A DNA stretch of 64,000 nt from Halalkalicoccus jeotgali B3 (GTDB taxonomy: Archaea > Halobacteriota > Halobacteria > Halobacteriales > Halalkalicoccaceae), in the NCBI RefSeq assembly GCF_000196895.1, contig NC_014297.1, positions 806,001-870,000 of the forward strand, read 5' to 3'. Positions 1 to 8,238 of this stretch are shown in pieces (position 1 is the first letter of the stretch; each line of letters opens with the position of its first letter). A program made the position numbers and the translations under genes. The notes beneath the pieces were generated by a model. The model was not told where the DNA came from. It saw nothing but the letters and a program-made list of their open reading frames with translations, and made no database searches.

Positions 1-674
1 TCGCTACCCGGATCATCGACGTATTCGACGTCGTTGATGTGTGCCCAGTCACCCGGGAAGGGGCCGCCCTCCTCGACCGGGTAGTCCGCCTGGGCGTCCC
101 ACATCCACTCGATGAGTTCGGTTTCGGTGTTGACGATGAAGACCTGGTCGTCGATCATGTCGGCGACGACGAACCGGTTCTCGTCGAGCCGATCGACGTC
201 GTGCCACTCGGCGCCGGTCTCGGTGGCGTCGTAGCGCTCGTAGAGCACCTCCGTCTCGCCGGTTTCGAGGTTCGTGCGCTCGATGGCGTTGACGGCACAC
301 GGCGGCGAGCCACAGGTCGGGCCCTCGCTGTGGATCGTGTCGGTCGTCGCGTACTCGACGGTCAGGGGCTCGCCCTCGACGGGGTCGACGTCGAAGTACT
401 TGGTCCGCTCGTTCTCGTAATAGAGGACGCTCCCGTCGGGGTTGTAGGCGGTGATCGTACCGGCGCGTCCCGACTCGGTGATGACGGTGTGACCGTCGCT
501 CTCGGGCGCGGTCGGTACGTCCTCCTCGGTCGCCGTCGAGAGCCCCCCTGCGGTCGCACCGCTGACGAGAACGGCGATCGAGAGGACGATCAGCACCGCG
601 AAGGCGATCCGCACCTTGTTGCGCGAGACGGCCGACCGAACGCGCTCGGCCCCCGTTGAGGATCGCTCGCTCAC
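1..674 (-). CDS. Arylsulfotransferase-like membrane-anchored protein (3' end cut off)
   Basis: This gene runs off the left edge, so only about the first 224 codons are visible. It starts at a GTG (MSERSST); an upstream ATG at 721 is in another frame and soon stops. Residues about 23-42 form one hydrophobic segment, so the rest is probably outside the membrane. After it come beta-propeller-like phrases such as ITAYNPDGSVLYYENE and EWHDVDRLDENRF, and a cysteine pair (CGSPPC). This layout resembles the haloarchaeal arylsulfotransferase (ASST) family. The catalytic part is probably beyond the window edge, so substrate and activity cannot be judged. Family assignment is from recognition of the pattern only. 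Confidence 0.6.
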   Translation of the reverse strand, partial: MSERSSTGAERVRSAVSRNKVRIAFAVLIVLSIAVLVSGATAGGLSTATEEDVPTAPESDGHTVITESGRAGTITAYNPDGSVLYYENERTKYFDVDPVEGEPLTVEYATTDTIHSEGPTCGSPPCAVNAIERTNLETGETEVLYERYDATETGAEWHDVDRLDENRFVVADMIDDQVFIVNTETELIEWMWDAQADYPVEEGGPFPGDWAHINDVEYVDDPGS

Positions 675-815
675 GGCTTCCTACCCGTCGGGTCTGGTCC
701 CTCCGTTCCTCGAACTGTCATACGTCGCCTTTGGGAATCGTGCGGATATTACTTTCCTTTTTGGCCCCCTCGTGGTCGAACTCCCTTTCAGTCTCGACCG
801 TTACGGTTCGGTCGA

Positions 816-1880
816 ATGGTAACTCTAGAGGTCGTCGCTCGGCTCGTCGCCGGTGTGGGGCTCATCCTCGCGAACGCGTTTTTCGTCGCCATCGAGTTCG
901 CGCTGACCCGCGCCCGGCAGTTCAGCGAAGGGGAGTTCGTCGGGGACAACCAGTCCTTGGAGCGGGCTTGGGAGATGACTCAGAACCTCGAACTGTACTT
1001 GACGACCTGTCAGGTCGGGATCACGGCCTCGAGCATTGCGGTCGGAATCGTCGCCGAACCCGCGCTGGCCGCGCTCTTCGAGCCGCTGTTCGAGGGGACC
1101 CTGCTGGCGTCGGTCGGGTCGGCGGCGATCCTCTCGTTTCTGATCATCAACCTCGTCCACCTGACCCACGGCGAACAGACCCCGACGTATCTGGGCGTCG
1201 AGCGCTCGCGGTGGGTCTGTCGGTACGGGGCGACGCCGCTGTACTGGTTTCACTGGCTGATCTCCCCGCTGATCACGCTCGGCGACTGGGTCGCGAAGGC
1301 GACGCTTTCGCTGTTCGGCATCGAGATGACCGGCGCGTGGCTCGAAACCGAACAGGACGTCATCGAGAGCCGGGCGGACCTCAGGAACCGAATGCGTTCG
1401 CTGCTCGCGGAAGGCGACCTCGACGAGGAGCGATACGAGGAGGTACTGAGCGCGCTTGCGGCCGGCAGGATGACCGTCGGAGACGTCATGGTCGACCGCG
1501 AGGAGATCGTCTTCCTCTCGACGGAACTGCCCCTCGCGGAGAACCTCGAACGGCTCTCGGGATCGCTGCACAACCGCTATCCGCTGATCGGTGAGGAGCC
1601 CGAGGACTTCCGCGGGATCGTCTACGTCTCAGCGGCCCTCGATCGGATCGACGCCCTCCAAGCGGGGGAGACGACCCTCGAGGACATCGCCGCGCCGCCG
1701 CTGACCGTCTCCGAAGACATGACCGTCAGCGACGTCATCGATCGGTTTCAGGACGAAAGCCAGGAGCTCGCGCTCGTTCGCACCGAGAACGGCGATCTCA
1801 TCGGACTCGTGACCGCCACGGACGCGATGGAGGCGGTCGTCGGGGAACTCGAAGACCCCCTCGACGAGGTGGCGGCCTAA
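816..1880 (+). CDS. CNNM/DUF21-CBS membrane protein (hemolysin C family)
   Basis: The 354-residue product has three hydrophobic stretches in its first 120 residues (about 5-25, 60-85 and 95-115), the usual DUF21 transmembrane unit, with HGEQTPT near residue 118 where family members have a GE-x-P-K motif. A cytoplasmic helix region follows, then a CBS pair from about 205 to 340 (RMTVGDVMVDREEI and PLTVSEDMTVSDVI). This family is linked to magnesium or other divalent cation export and is regulated by nucleotide binding to the CBS pair. The C-terminal corrin/CorC-type domain of longer homologues is absent. It is a single gene, tail-to-tail with the stress protein gene. The transported ion is not shown by the sequence. 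Confidence 0.82.
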   Translation: MVTLEVVARLVAGVGLILANAFFVAIEFALTRARQFSEGEFVGDNQSLERAWEMTQNLELYLTTCQVGITASSIAVGIVAEPALAALFEPLFEGTLLASVGSAAILSFLIINLVHLTHGEQTPTYLGVERSRWVCRYGATPLYWFHWLISPLITLGDWVAKATLSLFGIEMTGAWLETEQDVIESRADLRNRMRSLLAEGDLDEERYEEVLSALAAGRMTVGDVMVDREEIVFLSTELPLAENLERLSGSLHNRYPLIGEEPEDFRGIVYVSAALDRIDALQAGETTLEDIAAPPLTVSEDMTVSDVIDRFQDESQELALVRTENGDLIGLVTATDAMEAVVGELEDPLDEVAA

Positions 1881-1890
1881 TTGCTTGTCC

Positions 1891-2307
1891 TCAGAGGACG
1901 AGCACCGGCGTGTCCGTCAGCCGGATCACGCGGTCGGTGACGCTTCCCAACAGTGCCTCCTGAAGCCGTCCGCGCTCTCGTTTTCGCATGACGATCAGGT
2001 CGATCTCGCGGGCGTCGGCGTACGCCACGACCTCTTCGTGGGGCGTCCCCTGAACGACCTCCGTCTCGACCCGAACCGAGTGCTCGCGCGCCCGGTCTGC
2101 GAACCGCTCGGCGGCGTCGGTCGCCTCGGTCTCCAGGGTATCGATCACCTCGCCGCCGAGGTTCGTCACGCTGTCGCGGTTGGTGTCCGCGACCGAGAGG
2201 ACCACTATCGTCGCTCCGTGCTCGCGTGCGAGATCGAAGACGGGCTCGTATCGATCGTCCGGCGACGCCTTTTCGCCGACCGGGAGCAAGAGGCGCTCGT
2301 ACATCAC
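1891..2307 (-). CDS. Universal stress protein (UspA family)
   Basis: This 138-residue protein is one Usp domain of alpha/beta Rossmann-like fold. The start MMYERLLLPVGEKAS matches the first beta strand, and the C-terminal part ERGRLQEALLGSVTDRVIR followed by TDTPVLVL matches the nucleotide-binding loop and last strand. The second glycine spacing (RERGRLQEALLGS) suggests ATP binding but this is not certain. It is monocistronic and ends ten bases from the stop of the CNNM gene. Haloarchaea carry many such paralogues; the specific stress response of this one is unknown. Confidence 0.88.
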   Translation of the reverse strand: MMYERLLLPVGEKASPDDRYEPVFDLAREHGATIVVLSVADTNRDSVTNLGGEVIDTLETEATDAAERFADRAREHSVRVETEVVQGTPHEEVVAYADAREIDLIVMRKRERGRLQEALLGSVTDRVIRLTDTPVLVL

Positions 2308-2526
2308 CCGTCCCTATCGGCCGATCACTTATAGGTGTGCCCACGGTGGCGTTCGCGACCGTCGCAGACGTCCCGTCGACGGGCGTCCGGAGTGACCGAC
2401 AGCGCGCCGTCGGCCGGCCGGTACGGACCCGTTACGGACTCGGCCGGTCCCTACTCCCGCTATGGTCGCAATTACAATCGGGACCCGACCGGTGGACTCT
2501 CCAACGGACGCCGGTCCCGAGATATC

Positions 2527-3243
2527 ATGCACGACGACTCCCGCCACGACGTTCGAGAACCGAACCCGACGGACCCGCCCGCCCGGCAATCCCGCTCCCG
2601 ACCCGCCCCCGCCCGCTCGCGGCGCGACCTGTTGGGGACCCTCGCCGGCCTCGGGTTCGTCTCGGCGTTCGGCACGCGTCCGGTCGCCGCCGAATCCGAT
2701 ATCGGCGACGGGTCGGTCGGATCCAGTGACGACCCCGACGACCCGACCGATCCCGACGAGCGCTATCTCCAGTTGCTGGCCGCTCAGCGCGAGTTGCGCG
2801 CCTCGAACGGGTCGAACCTCGATACGGACGGTATTCGGGCCGTCCTCGAGGAACGCGCCGCCGACTTCGAGGGCCAGTTGCTCTTTTTCGCCGCAAGCGA
2901 CTTCGGCCAGCCCCGCGTGTTCCTCCCGTCGGATCTCTCGGACCCGGACGACGCGCTTCAGGCGGTGCTCGACCGGGTCCACGCGGAGAAGTGGAGCCCG
3001 GATCACGACGGGCTCCGTGCGGTCAGACGGCGGGTGTTCGAGGAGACGACCGGGGTCCACCAGGCGCTTCCGGCGCTGTTCTACGACTCTGGCGACGCCG
3101 AGTACGATCTGACCGGTCCGTGGGACGAGGAGTACAACTTCGTCACGATCCGGCAGGTCGTCGGGCTCGTCGACTGGCTCACCAACGCCGACCGGCAGTG
3201 GGTCGAGGGCCGACGGCTCGTCTACGACGCCCCGAAGGAGTGA
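2527..3243 (+). CDS. Tat-exported protein of unknown function
   Basis: I chose the ATG at 2527, giving 238 residues; the same frame stays open upstream to 2335 but that part reads like non-coding DNA. The N-terminus has a twin-arginine signal (ARSRRDLLGTLAGLGFV) followed by a hydrophobic core and a likely signal peptidase site after PVAA, so the protein is exported folded. The mature part starts with an Asp/Ser-rich linker and then has an alpha-helical acidic domain ending EGRRLVYDAPKE. No enzyme motif, lipobox cysteine or metal site was recognised. It is alone between the UspA gene and the glutaredoxin gene, with about 90 bases to the latter. Confidence 0.7.
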   Translation: MHDDSRHDVREPNPTDPPARQSRSRPAPARSRRDLLGTLAGLGFVSAFGTRPVAAESDIGDGSVGSSDDPDDPTDPDERYLQLLAAQRELRASNGSNLDTDGIRAVLEERAADFEGQLLFFAASDFGQPRVFLPSDLSDPDDALQAVLDRVHAEKWSPDHDGLRAVRRRVFEETTGVHQALPALFYDSGDAEYDLTGPWDEEYNFVTIRQVVGLVDWLTNADRQWVEGRRLVYDAPKE

Positions 3244-3336
3244 GTCCCGTGCCCCGTCAGGGTACGGTGAGCTTACACCCCGCGTGATCTGCTGGCAACA
3301 ACGCGTTTACCTGTCTGCCGGCCCGATCACTACGCG

Positions 3337-3612
3337 ATGAGCGAGACGAGTTCTCCCGACGACCCACCGATCACGCTGTACCGGCTGCAGGCCTGTCCTT
3401 TCTGTGAGCGCGTCGTCCGCGCGCTCGACGAGCACGGACTGGCGTATCGTTCGCGGTTCGTCGAACCCATGCACTCGGAGCGCGACGTGGTAAAGCGAAT
3501 CAGCGGCAAGCGGTCGGTCCCGGCGCTCGTCGACGCCACCACCGGCGTGACGATGTCCGAGAGCGCGAACATCGTCGCGTACATCGAGAACACCTACGGG
3601 GAGGCGGCCTGA
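3337..3612 (+). CDS. Glutaredoxin-like protein with CPFC motif
   Basis: The 91-residue product is a complete small thioredoxin fold. ITLYRLQACPFCERVV carries the CxxC redox site near residue 19, RSVPALVD has the cis-proline, and the end (MSESANIVAYIENTYG) matches the glutathione S-transferase N-terminal/glutaredoxin type. Haloarchaea use gamma-glutamylcysteine instead of glutathione, so that is the likely thiol partner (known biology, not visible here). The stop codon is followed directly by the ATG of the redoxin gene with no gap, so the two are very probably co-translated and may work together. Confidence 0.85.
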   Translation: MSETSSPDDPPITLYRLQACPFCERVVRALDEHGLAYRSRFVEPMHSERDVVKRISGKRSVPALVDATTGVTMSESANIVAYIENTYGEAA

Positions 3613-4128
3613 ATGGAGCTGGAGTTCGACGTCGTCGACCTCGGCGAGGCAGACCACCCCATCGAGGGCGAGGAGGCCCCCGATTTCGTGCGCCCACTCG
3701 TGAACGACGAGTACTGGGAGGACGTCGCCCTCTCGGAGCTGACCGCCGAGGGTCCCGTTCTGCTGGTGTTCTACCCGATGGATGGGGACTTCCCCGCGAC
3801 GTACATCTGGAACGAACTCCGGGATCGCGGGCTCGAAGAGACCGCCGACGTGACGGTCGTCGGCCTCTCGATCTCCTCGCCCTACGAGCACACGACGTTC
3901 ATCGACGAACGCGGGATGGACTACCGCCTGTTCAGCGACCCGCAAAACGGCGTCGCCGAGGCCTACGGGATCGTCAACGACCTCGACGGGATGGCCGGCA
4001 TCAGCGAACCCCGGCCCGCCGTCTTCCTGCTTGATTCCGACCGGACGATCCGGTATGCGTGGGTCGCACGCCAGTGGCCCGATTTCCCCGACTACGACGA
4101 ACTCGAAGCCCGACTCGCGGACCGATAG
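3613..4128 (+). CDS. Redoxin-domain protein without any cysteine
   Basis: The 171-residue product has the AhpC/TSA-type peroxiredoxin fold: PIEGEEAPDFV at the start, LLVFYPMDGDFPATY where peroxiredoxins carry the peroxidatic site, VVGLSISSPYEH in the middle and RPAVFLLDSDRTIRYAWVA near the end. The peroxidatic cysteine is replaced (the active loop reads DFPATYI) and there is no cysteine in the whole protein, so it cannot be a normal peroxidase. Its start abuts the glutaredoxin stop. A role as a binding or chaperone-like partner of the glutaredoxin is possible but is inference. Confidence 0.8.
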   Translation: MELEFDVVDLGEADHPIEGEEAPDFVRPLVNDEYWEDVALSELTAEGPVLLVFYPMDGDFPATYIWNELRDRGLEETADVTVVGLSISSPYEHTTFIDERGMDYRLFSDPQNGVAEAYGIVNDLDGMAGISEPRPAVFLLDSDRTIRYAWVARQWPDFPDYDELEARLADR

Positions 4129-4140
4129 CCCGCCGCCCGG

Positions 4141-4824
4141 TTAGACGCCCAACTCCTCGGCGAGGTCGTAGAACGTCTCGATCGTGCAGTCCGGATCGCC
4201 GCCGAAGGGCTCCCACGGGGTCGCCTTCCGGTCGACCCACACGCCCTGCATCCCGGCGTGGCGTGCGCCGAGCACGTCGAACCAGCCCGCGGTGACGTGT
4301 GCGATGGCCCTGATGGGGGTCCCCGTCCGGGCGGCGGCGTGGCGATACAGCTCCGCGTCGGGTTTGAACGTCTCCACCTCGTCGGCGCTGATGGTGTCTT
4401 CAAGTAAGTCCCCGATGTCGGCGTGTTCGACCATCGATTCGAGCATCTCGGGGTTGCCGTTCGAGACGACATAACAGTCGTATCCGCCCTCGCGCAGGCG
4501 CTCGATGCCCTCGCGAACGTCCTCGAAGACGTCGAGTTCGTGATACACGGCGAGGATCTCGTCGCGTTCGGTCTCGGAGACGTCGGCCCCGTGGACGTCG
4601 AGCGCGTACTGAAGCGCGTCGCGGTTCATCTCGTAGAAGGGTTGGTAGGCGTCGACGTGGTTCGCGACGAAGGTGTATTCGAGCGAGCGGGCCCGCCAGA
4701 GCTTCGAGACCGGTTCGGGTTCCGCGACCCGCTCGGCGAGTGCCGCCTCCGCGGCGTCCACGTCGACGAGGGTGCTATACGAGTCGAACGTGACCGTCTC
4801 GACCGCGCTTGCGTCGAACGTCAT
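4141..4824 (-). CDS. Haloacid dehalogenase type II-like HAD hydrolase
   Basis: The start MTFDASAVETVTFDSYSTLV at 4824 gives 227 residues, normal for this family; the frame stays open further upstream but overlaps the start of the divergent SDR gene. The nucleophile aspartate is in VTFDSYSTL (family DxYGT), the SN motif is VVSNGNPEML, the lysine is FKPDAELY, and the last acidic motif is VTAGWFDVLGARHAG. The type II family hydrolyses short 2-haloacids, but many members act on other substrates. The usual second aspartate pattern is altered (AGWFD rather than NxxD), so substrate is uncertain. It is divergent from the SDR gene. Confidence 0.82.
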   Translation of the reverse strand: MTFDASAVETVTFDSYSTLVDVDAAEAALAERVAEPEPVSKLWRARSLEYTFVANHVDAYQPFYEMNRDALQYALDVHGADVSETERDEILAVYHELDVFEDVREGIERLREGGYDCYVVSNGNPEMLESMVEHADIGDLLEDTISADEVETFKPDAELYRHAAARTGTPIRAIAHVTAGWFDVLGARHAGMQGVWVDRKATPWEPFGGDPDCTIETFYDLAEELGV

Positions 4825-4918
4825 GGACGTCGGTTTGCCGTCCGCGAGGATAACTCCCCGGGCCGCCCGGGTCCCGATGGCACCTACTGTTTTGATCCCC
4901 GCCGCCGTTCGTCCGCCC

Positions 4919-5782
4919 ATGTCGACCGACGAGTTCGACCCGACCGTCCCCGAGTTGACAGCCGACGACCTGCTGGTTCTCGACGATCCCCGCTTCGGCC
5001 CCGGGACCGTCGCCGTCGTGACCGGGGCGGCCTCGGGGATCGGCCGGGCCACCGCCGTCGCGCTCGCCGCCAACGGCCTTACGGTCGTGGGTGCCGACAT
5101 CGACGAAGACGGACTCGAGGAGACGGTCGGGATCGCCGCGGACGTTGGGGCCGCCGGCGAGGTCCGTCCCGTTCGGACCGACCTCACCGCCGACGACGAG
5201 GTCGAGTCGATGGTCGAGGCCGCCGCCGAGGCGGGCGATCTGCGCTACGTCGCGAACATCGCGGGGATGCAACACATCGCCTCGATCCCCGCGTTCCCGA
5301 TGGATCGCTACGACCTGCTTTCGGATCTCATGGTGCGTGCGCCGTTTCTCGTCTCGAAACTCGCGATGCCCCACATCCGCGACACCGACGACGGCGTCGG
5401 CGCGATCGGGAACATGTCCTCGGTCCACGGTCATTACGCTACCAAGGACAAGCCCGCCTACATCACCGCGAAACACGCTCTCAATGGCTTGACACGGTCG
5501 ATTGCCGCCGAGGGCGAGGGCACTCTCAGGGGGTTTTCGGTCAGCGTCGGCTACGTGCTGACGCCGCTGATGGCCGACCAGATAGCGGATACTGCCACAG
5601 AGCGCGGCATCAGCGAGCGCGAAGTCGTCGAGGACGTGATGCTCGGACAGGCCCGCACGACGGAGATGATGGCCCCGGCGGAGGTGGCGAACCTGTTCGT
5701 CTTCGGCTTTTCCTCGCACGCGACCCACCTCAACGGTGGGGATCTGCTGTTCGACGGCGGTTTCACCACGACCTACGAGTGA
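4919..5782 (+). CDS. Short-chain dehydrogenase/reductase, 3-hydroxybutyrate dehydrogenase-like
   Basis: This is a 287-residue classical SDR with an N-terminal extension of about 30 residues. The cofactor motif TGAASGIG is at 35-42, NIAGMQ is the NAG-type motif, a serine lies in MSSVHG, and the catalytic YITAK has Tyr181 and Lys185. VGADIDED after the second strand suggests NAD rather than NADP. The C-terminal part, with GFSVSVGYVLTPLMADQI and SSHATHLNGG, resembles D-3-hydroxybutyrate dehydrogenases. The gene is divergent from the HAD hydrolase and has no partner in an operon. Enzyme class is certain; exact substrate is inference. Confidence 0.85.
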   Translation: MSTDEFDPTVPELTADDLLVLDDPRFGPGTVAVVTGAASGIGRATAVALAANGLTVVGADIDEDGLEETVGIAADVGAAGEVRPVRTDLTADDEVESMVEAAAEAGDLRYVANIAGMQHIASIPAFPMDRYDLLSDLMVRAPFLVSKLAMPHIRDTDDGVGAIGNMSSVHGHYATKDKPAYITAKHALNGLTRSIAAEGEGTLRGFSVSVGYVLTPLMADQIADTATERGISEREVVEDVMLGQARTTEMMAPAEVANLFVFGFSSHATHLNGGDLLFDGGFTTTYE

Positions 5783-5813
5783 CCCGATTCCCTCCGAGCC
5801 GAGGATCGGGGCC

Positions 5814-6347
5814 TCACCGGCTCCCGACAACGACCGGGCGCGGTTCGCTCTCGTCGCGTTCGTCCTCGGAGAAGGCCCCGTCGGTGGAATCCGTCGCCCA
5901 GCGTTCGAGGGTCGCGATCCCGTCCATGACGGTGTAGGTCTGCTCGCCGTCCGAACACGGGAAGACCGCCCGAACGGGGTCCTCGTCGTCCTCCTCGACG
6001 GCGTAGACCACGAGACAGATCAGCGGAAAACTGATGACCTCCTCGCTGCGGTCGTCGACGATCGACTCGCGTCGCTGGCGGTCGAACCCCGGCGTGAGCG
6101 TCCGGTTTCGTCCGGCAGCCCACGACTCGATGACCTCGTAGCGCTCGTGGGCCGCGGTTCGCACGGCGGGGTCCGCCTGCATCTCCCGGCCCCACACTTC
6201 GACGTCGACGGCCTCCAGTAGCCCGGTTTCGAGGACGTTCTCGACCCGCTCGATGATCGCTCCCTGGCGTTCGCTGACGCCGTGGGGTGCGAGCGAACGC
6301 AGGACGATCTCGGCCCGATACGTCTCCGCGCTGGAGTGGCGTTTCAT
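5814..6347 (-). CDS. Haloarchaeal conserved protein, HTH-domain-annotated family
   Basis: The start MKRHSSAETYRAEIVLRSLA at 6347 gives 177 residues; an upstream in-frame Met at 6440 lies in AT-rich promoter-like DNA. The family pattern I recognise is a strand-rich start (RAEIVLRSLAP), then HGVSERQGAIIERVENVL, a central SWAAGRNRTLTPGF, and an end with FPCSDGEQTYTVMDGI. Haloarchaeal genomes hold several copies, often annotated as HTH domain-containing proteins. I see no convincing helix-turn-helix myself. The tail after about 155 is acidic and probably disordered. It is monocistronic; function unknown. Confidence 0.65.
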   Translation of the reverse strand: MKRHSSAETYRAEIVLRSLAPHGVSERQGAIIERVENVLETGLLEAVDVEVWGREMQADPAVRTAAHERYEVIESWAAGRNRTLTPGFDRQRRESIVDDRSEEVISFPLICLVVYAVEEDDEDPVRAVFPCSDGEQTYTVMDGIATLERWATDSTDGAFSEDERDESEPRPVVVGSR

Positions 6348-6532
6348 TGGCGTGTGATGCCCGGGGGCGTCAATAAAGTTAATCGAAATAACACGACAGG
6401 TCAATCGCCGCGGTGTGTAACTTATCCAATCGGTTCGCAAGAATCGCGGGACCGTCCGCCGAACGCGTCGCCCTCGTCCGCTGACCGGTGGTGAAGCTCC
6501 CCGACCAGCGGACCACTCGCGGCCGACGCCGG

Positions 6533-8197
6533 TCAGTCGTCGGCCGACACCCCCGCGACGGTGCCGTCGTCGTTCCAGCCCCGGACCGCGTAGTACTCGC
6601 TGAGGGCGTCGTCGAAGCCCTCCAACTGATCGACGTACGGCAGGGTGTCGTCGCCCCGGTCGAACCCGCGCTCGTTGTTGAACTGGCGTTCCATCCCGAT
6701 GACGCGCGCGCCGACATCGAGCAGGTCCTCGTAGTCGGCCGAGAACAAGTTCTCGTAGCGCTCGGGGTTCATGATCCCTCTCGAAAACCGACAGACGATC
6801 CCGCAGTCCTCCAGTGCCCGGGTGTTCTCCTGGGTGACGACCGCCTCGGGCTTGCCCTCGAAGCCGCCCTGGGGGAACGCGTCGTCCTTCCCCACCAACG
6901 GGTACTCCCAGGCGTAAAACGTCGAGTACATGTGGTCTGCACCGCGGTTCGCGACCGCGTAGGCCAGTCCCTGGCCGTGGAGTGTGCGGCCCTCGTGGCC
7001 CGCAAACGAGAGGTGCTTGACCGTCCAGTTCTCGACGCCGAGGTCCTCGTGAGCGCGGCTGATTCCCTCGGCGAGGGTATCGCCGACGCCCTCCCTGTGG
7101 GCGATCCTTTCCACCGTGTCGTGGATCAACTGTGCGTCGCCGAAGGCGTCCTCGCTCGCGAGATACCCGGCAATAGTGTTGCCACAGGAGATGGTGTCGA
7201 GGCCGAACTCGTCACAGAGCTCGTTCGACTGCATCACGTCGACGATGTCGTCGATCGCGCAGTTCGAGCCGAAGGCCATCACCGTCTCGAACTCGGGGCC
7301 TTCGGTCTCGACACCGCGTTCCTCGTCGCGCGTGGGGAGCTTACAGGCGAAGGCACACGCAGAACAGGTCCCCTTCTTGAACTTCTTCTCCTCGACGCGA
7401 TCGCCGTTGATCCCCTCCGCGCCCTCGAAGCGCTGTTCGGAGAAGTACCGGGTGGGGAGGCCGTTGACCTCGTTCGCGAGGTCGGTCACCGAGGTGGTAC
7501 CCTGGCGTTTCATAATGTGATCGGTCGTCGCGGCCTCGCGATGCACGTCGTTCTGGACGTCGGGGATCTCGATTTCGGGATGTGAATCGCCGTCGAAGGT
7601 GATCGCCTTGACGTTCTTCGATCCGAGAACGGCCCCGAGCCCGCCCCGGCCGAACGCGCGCGATTCGGTGGTCATGATCGAGGCAAACCGCACCAAATTC
7701 TCGCCGGCGGGGCCGATCGCGACGGCGTTCTCCTCGGTGAGGTCACGACTTTCGACGTACTCGGTGACTTCCGAGACGAGTGCACCCGCCAGATCCGGTA
7801 CGGGATCGAACTCGACGCCCTGGTCGGTGATATGGATCGCGATCGGCTCGTCACTCCGTCCTTTGAACTCGATCGCGCCGTAGCCCGTCCCGGCGAGGTT
7901 GCGCGAGACGAACCCGCCGGCGTTCGAGGAGACGAGGCCATCAGTCAGCGGCGAGAGGGCCGTCGCGTTCGTCCGGCCGGTGTAGCTCATCCGGCTGGCC
8001 TGCATCGGGCCGGTGGTGAAGTAGAGCCGGTTCTCGGGGCCCAGCGGGTCGGCGTCGAACGGAACTCTGTCGAAGGCGAGCTTCGTTCCGACGCCCCGTC
8101 CGCCGATAAAACTGGACAAAACGTCGTCGATGTCTTCGGTTTCGACCGTGCGCTCGGTCAGGTCGATCGAGCACAGCGGCCCCTCGGCGTGAAGCAT
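6533..8197 (-). CDS. Aldehyde:ferredoxin oxidoreductase family protein (tungsten/molybdenum pterin enzyme)
   Basis: The 554-residue product starts with the AOR N-terminal domain (CSIDLTERTV, FIGGRGVGTKLAF, FTTGPMQASRMSYTGR) that binds the bis-pterin metal cofactor. The iron-sulfur ligands are Cys278, Cys281 and Cys285 in CSACAFAC, with a fourth from Cys465 or Cys469 in CGIVC. GPEFETVMAFGSNC and DEFGLDTISCGNTIAG are typical. Known members oxidise aldehydes to acids and reduce ferredoxin. At 554 residues it is shorter than the roughly 600 of characterised enzymes, the C-terminus being short. No MoaD-like partner or ferredoxin gene is next to it. The aldehyde substrate cannot be told. Confidence 0.88.
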   Translation of the reverse strand: MLHAEGPLCSIDLTERTVETEDIDDVLSSFIGGRGVGTKLAFDRVPFDADPLGPENRLYFTTGPMQASRMSYTGRTNATALSPLTDGLVSSNAGGFVSRNLAGTGYGAIEFKGRSDEPIAIHITDQGVEFDPVPDLAGALVSEVTEYVESRDLTEENAVAIGPAGENLVRFASIMTTESRAFGRGGLGAVLGSKNVKAITFDGDSHPEIEIPDVQNDVHREAATTDHIMKRQGTTSVTDLANEVNGLPTRYFSEQRFEGAEGINGDRVEEKKFKKGTCSACAFACKLPTRDEERGVETEGPEFETVMAFGSNCAIDDIVDVMQSNELCDEFGLDTISCGNTIAGYLASEDAFGDAQLIHDTVERIAHREGVGDTLAEGISRAHEDLGVENWTVKHLSFAGHEGRTLHGQGLAYAVANRGADHMYSTFYAWEYPLVGKDDAFPQGGFEGKPEAVVTQENTRALEDCGIVCRFSRGIMNPERYENLFSADYEDLLDVGARVIGMERQFNNERGFDRGDDTLPYVDQLEGFDDALSEYYAVRGWNDDGTVAGVSADD

Positions 8198-8238
8198 ACA
8201 CGGGTGTTATCAGCCCGGCAGATAAAGCTGCGCGCGAC

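Noticed and set aside
4423-5937. A 504-codon plus-strand open frame
   Set aside because: It overlaps the HAD hydrolase and SDR genes in other frames and has an Arg-rich composition typical of a shadow.
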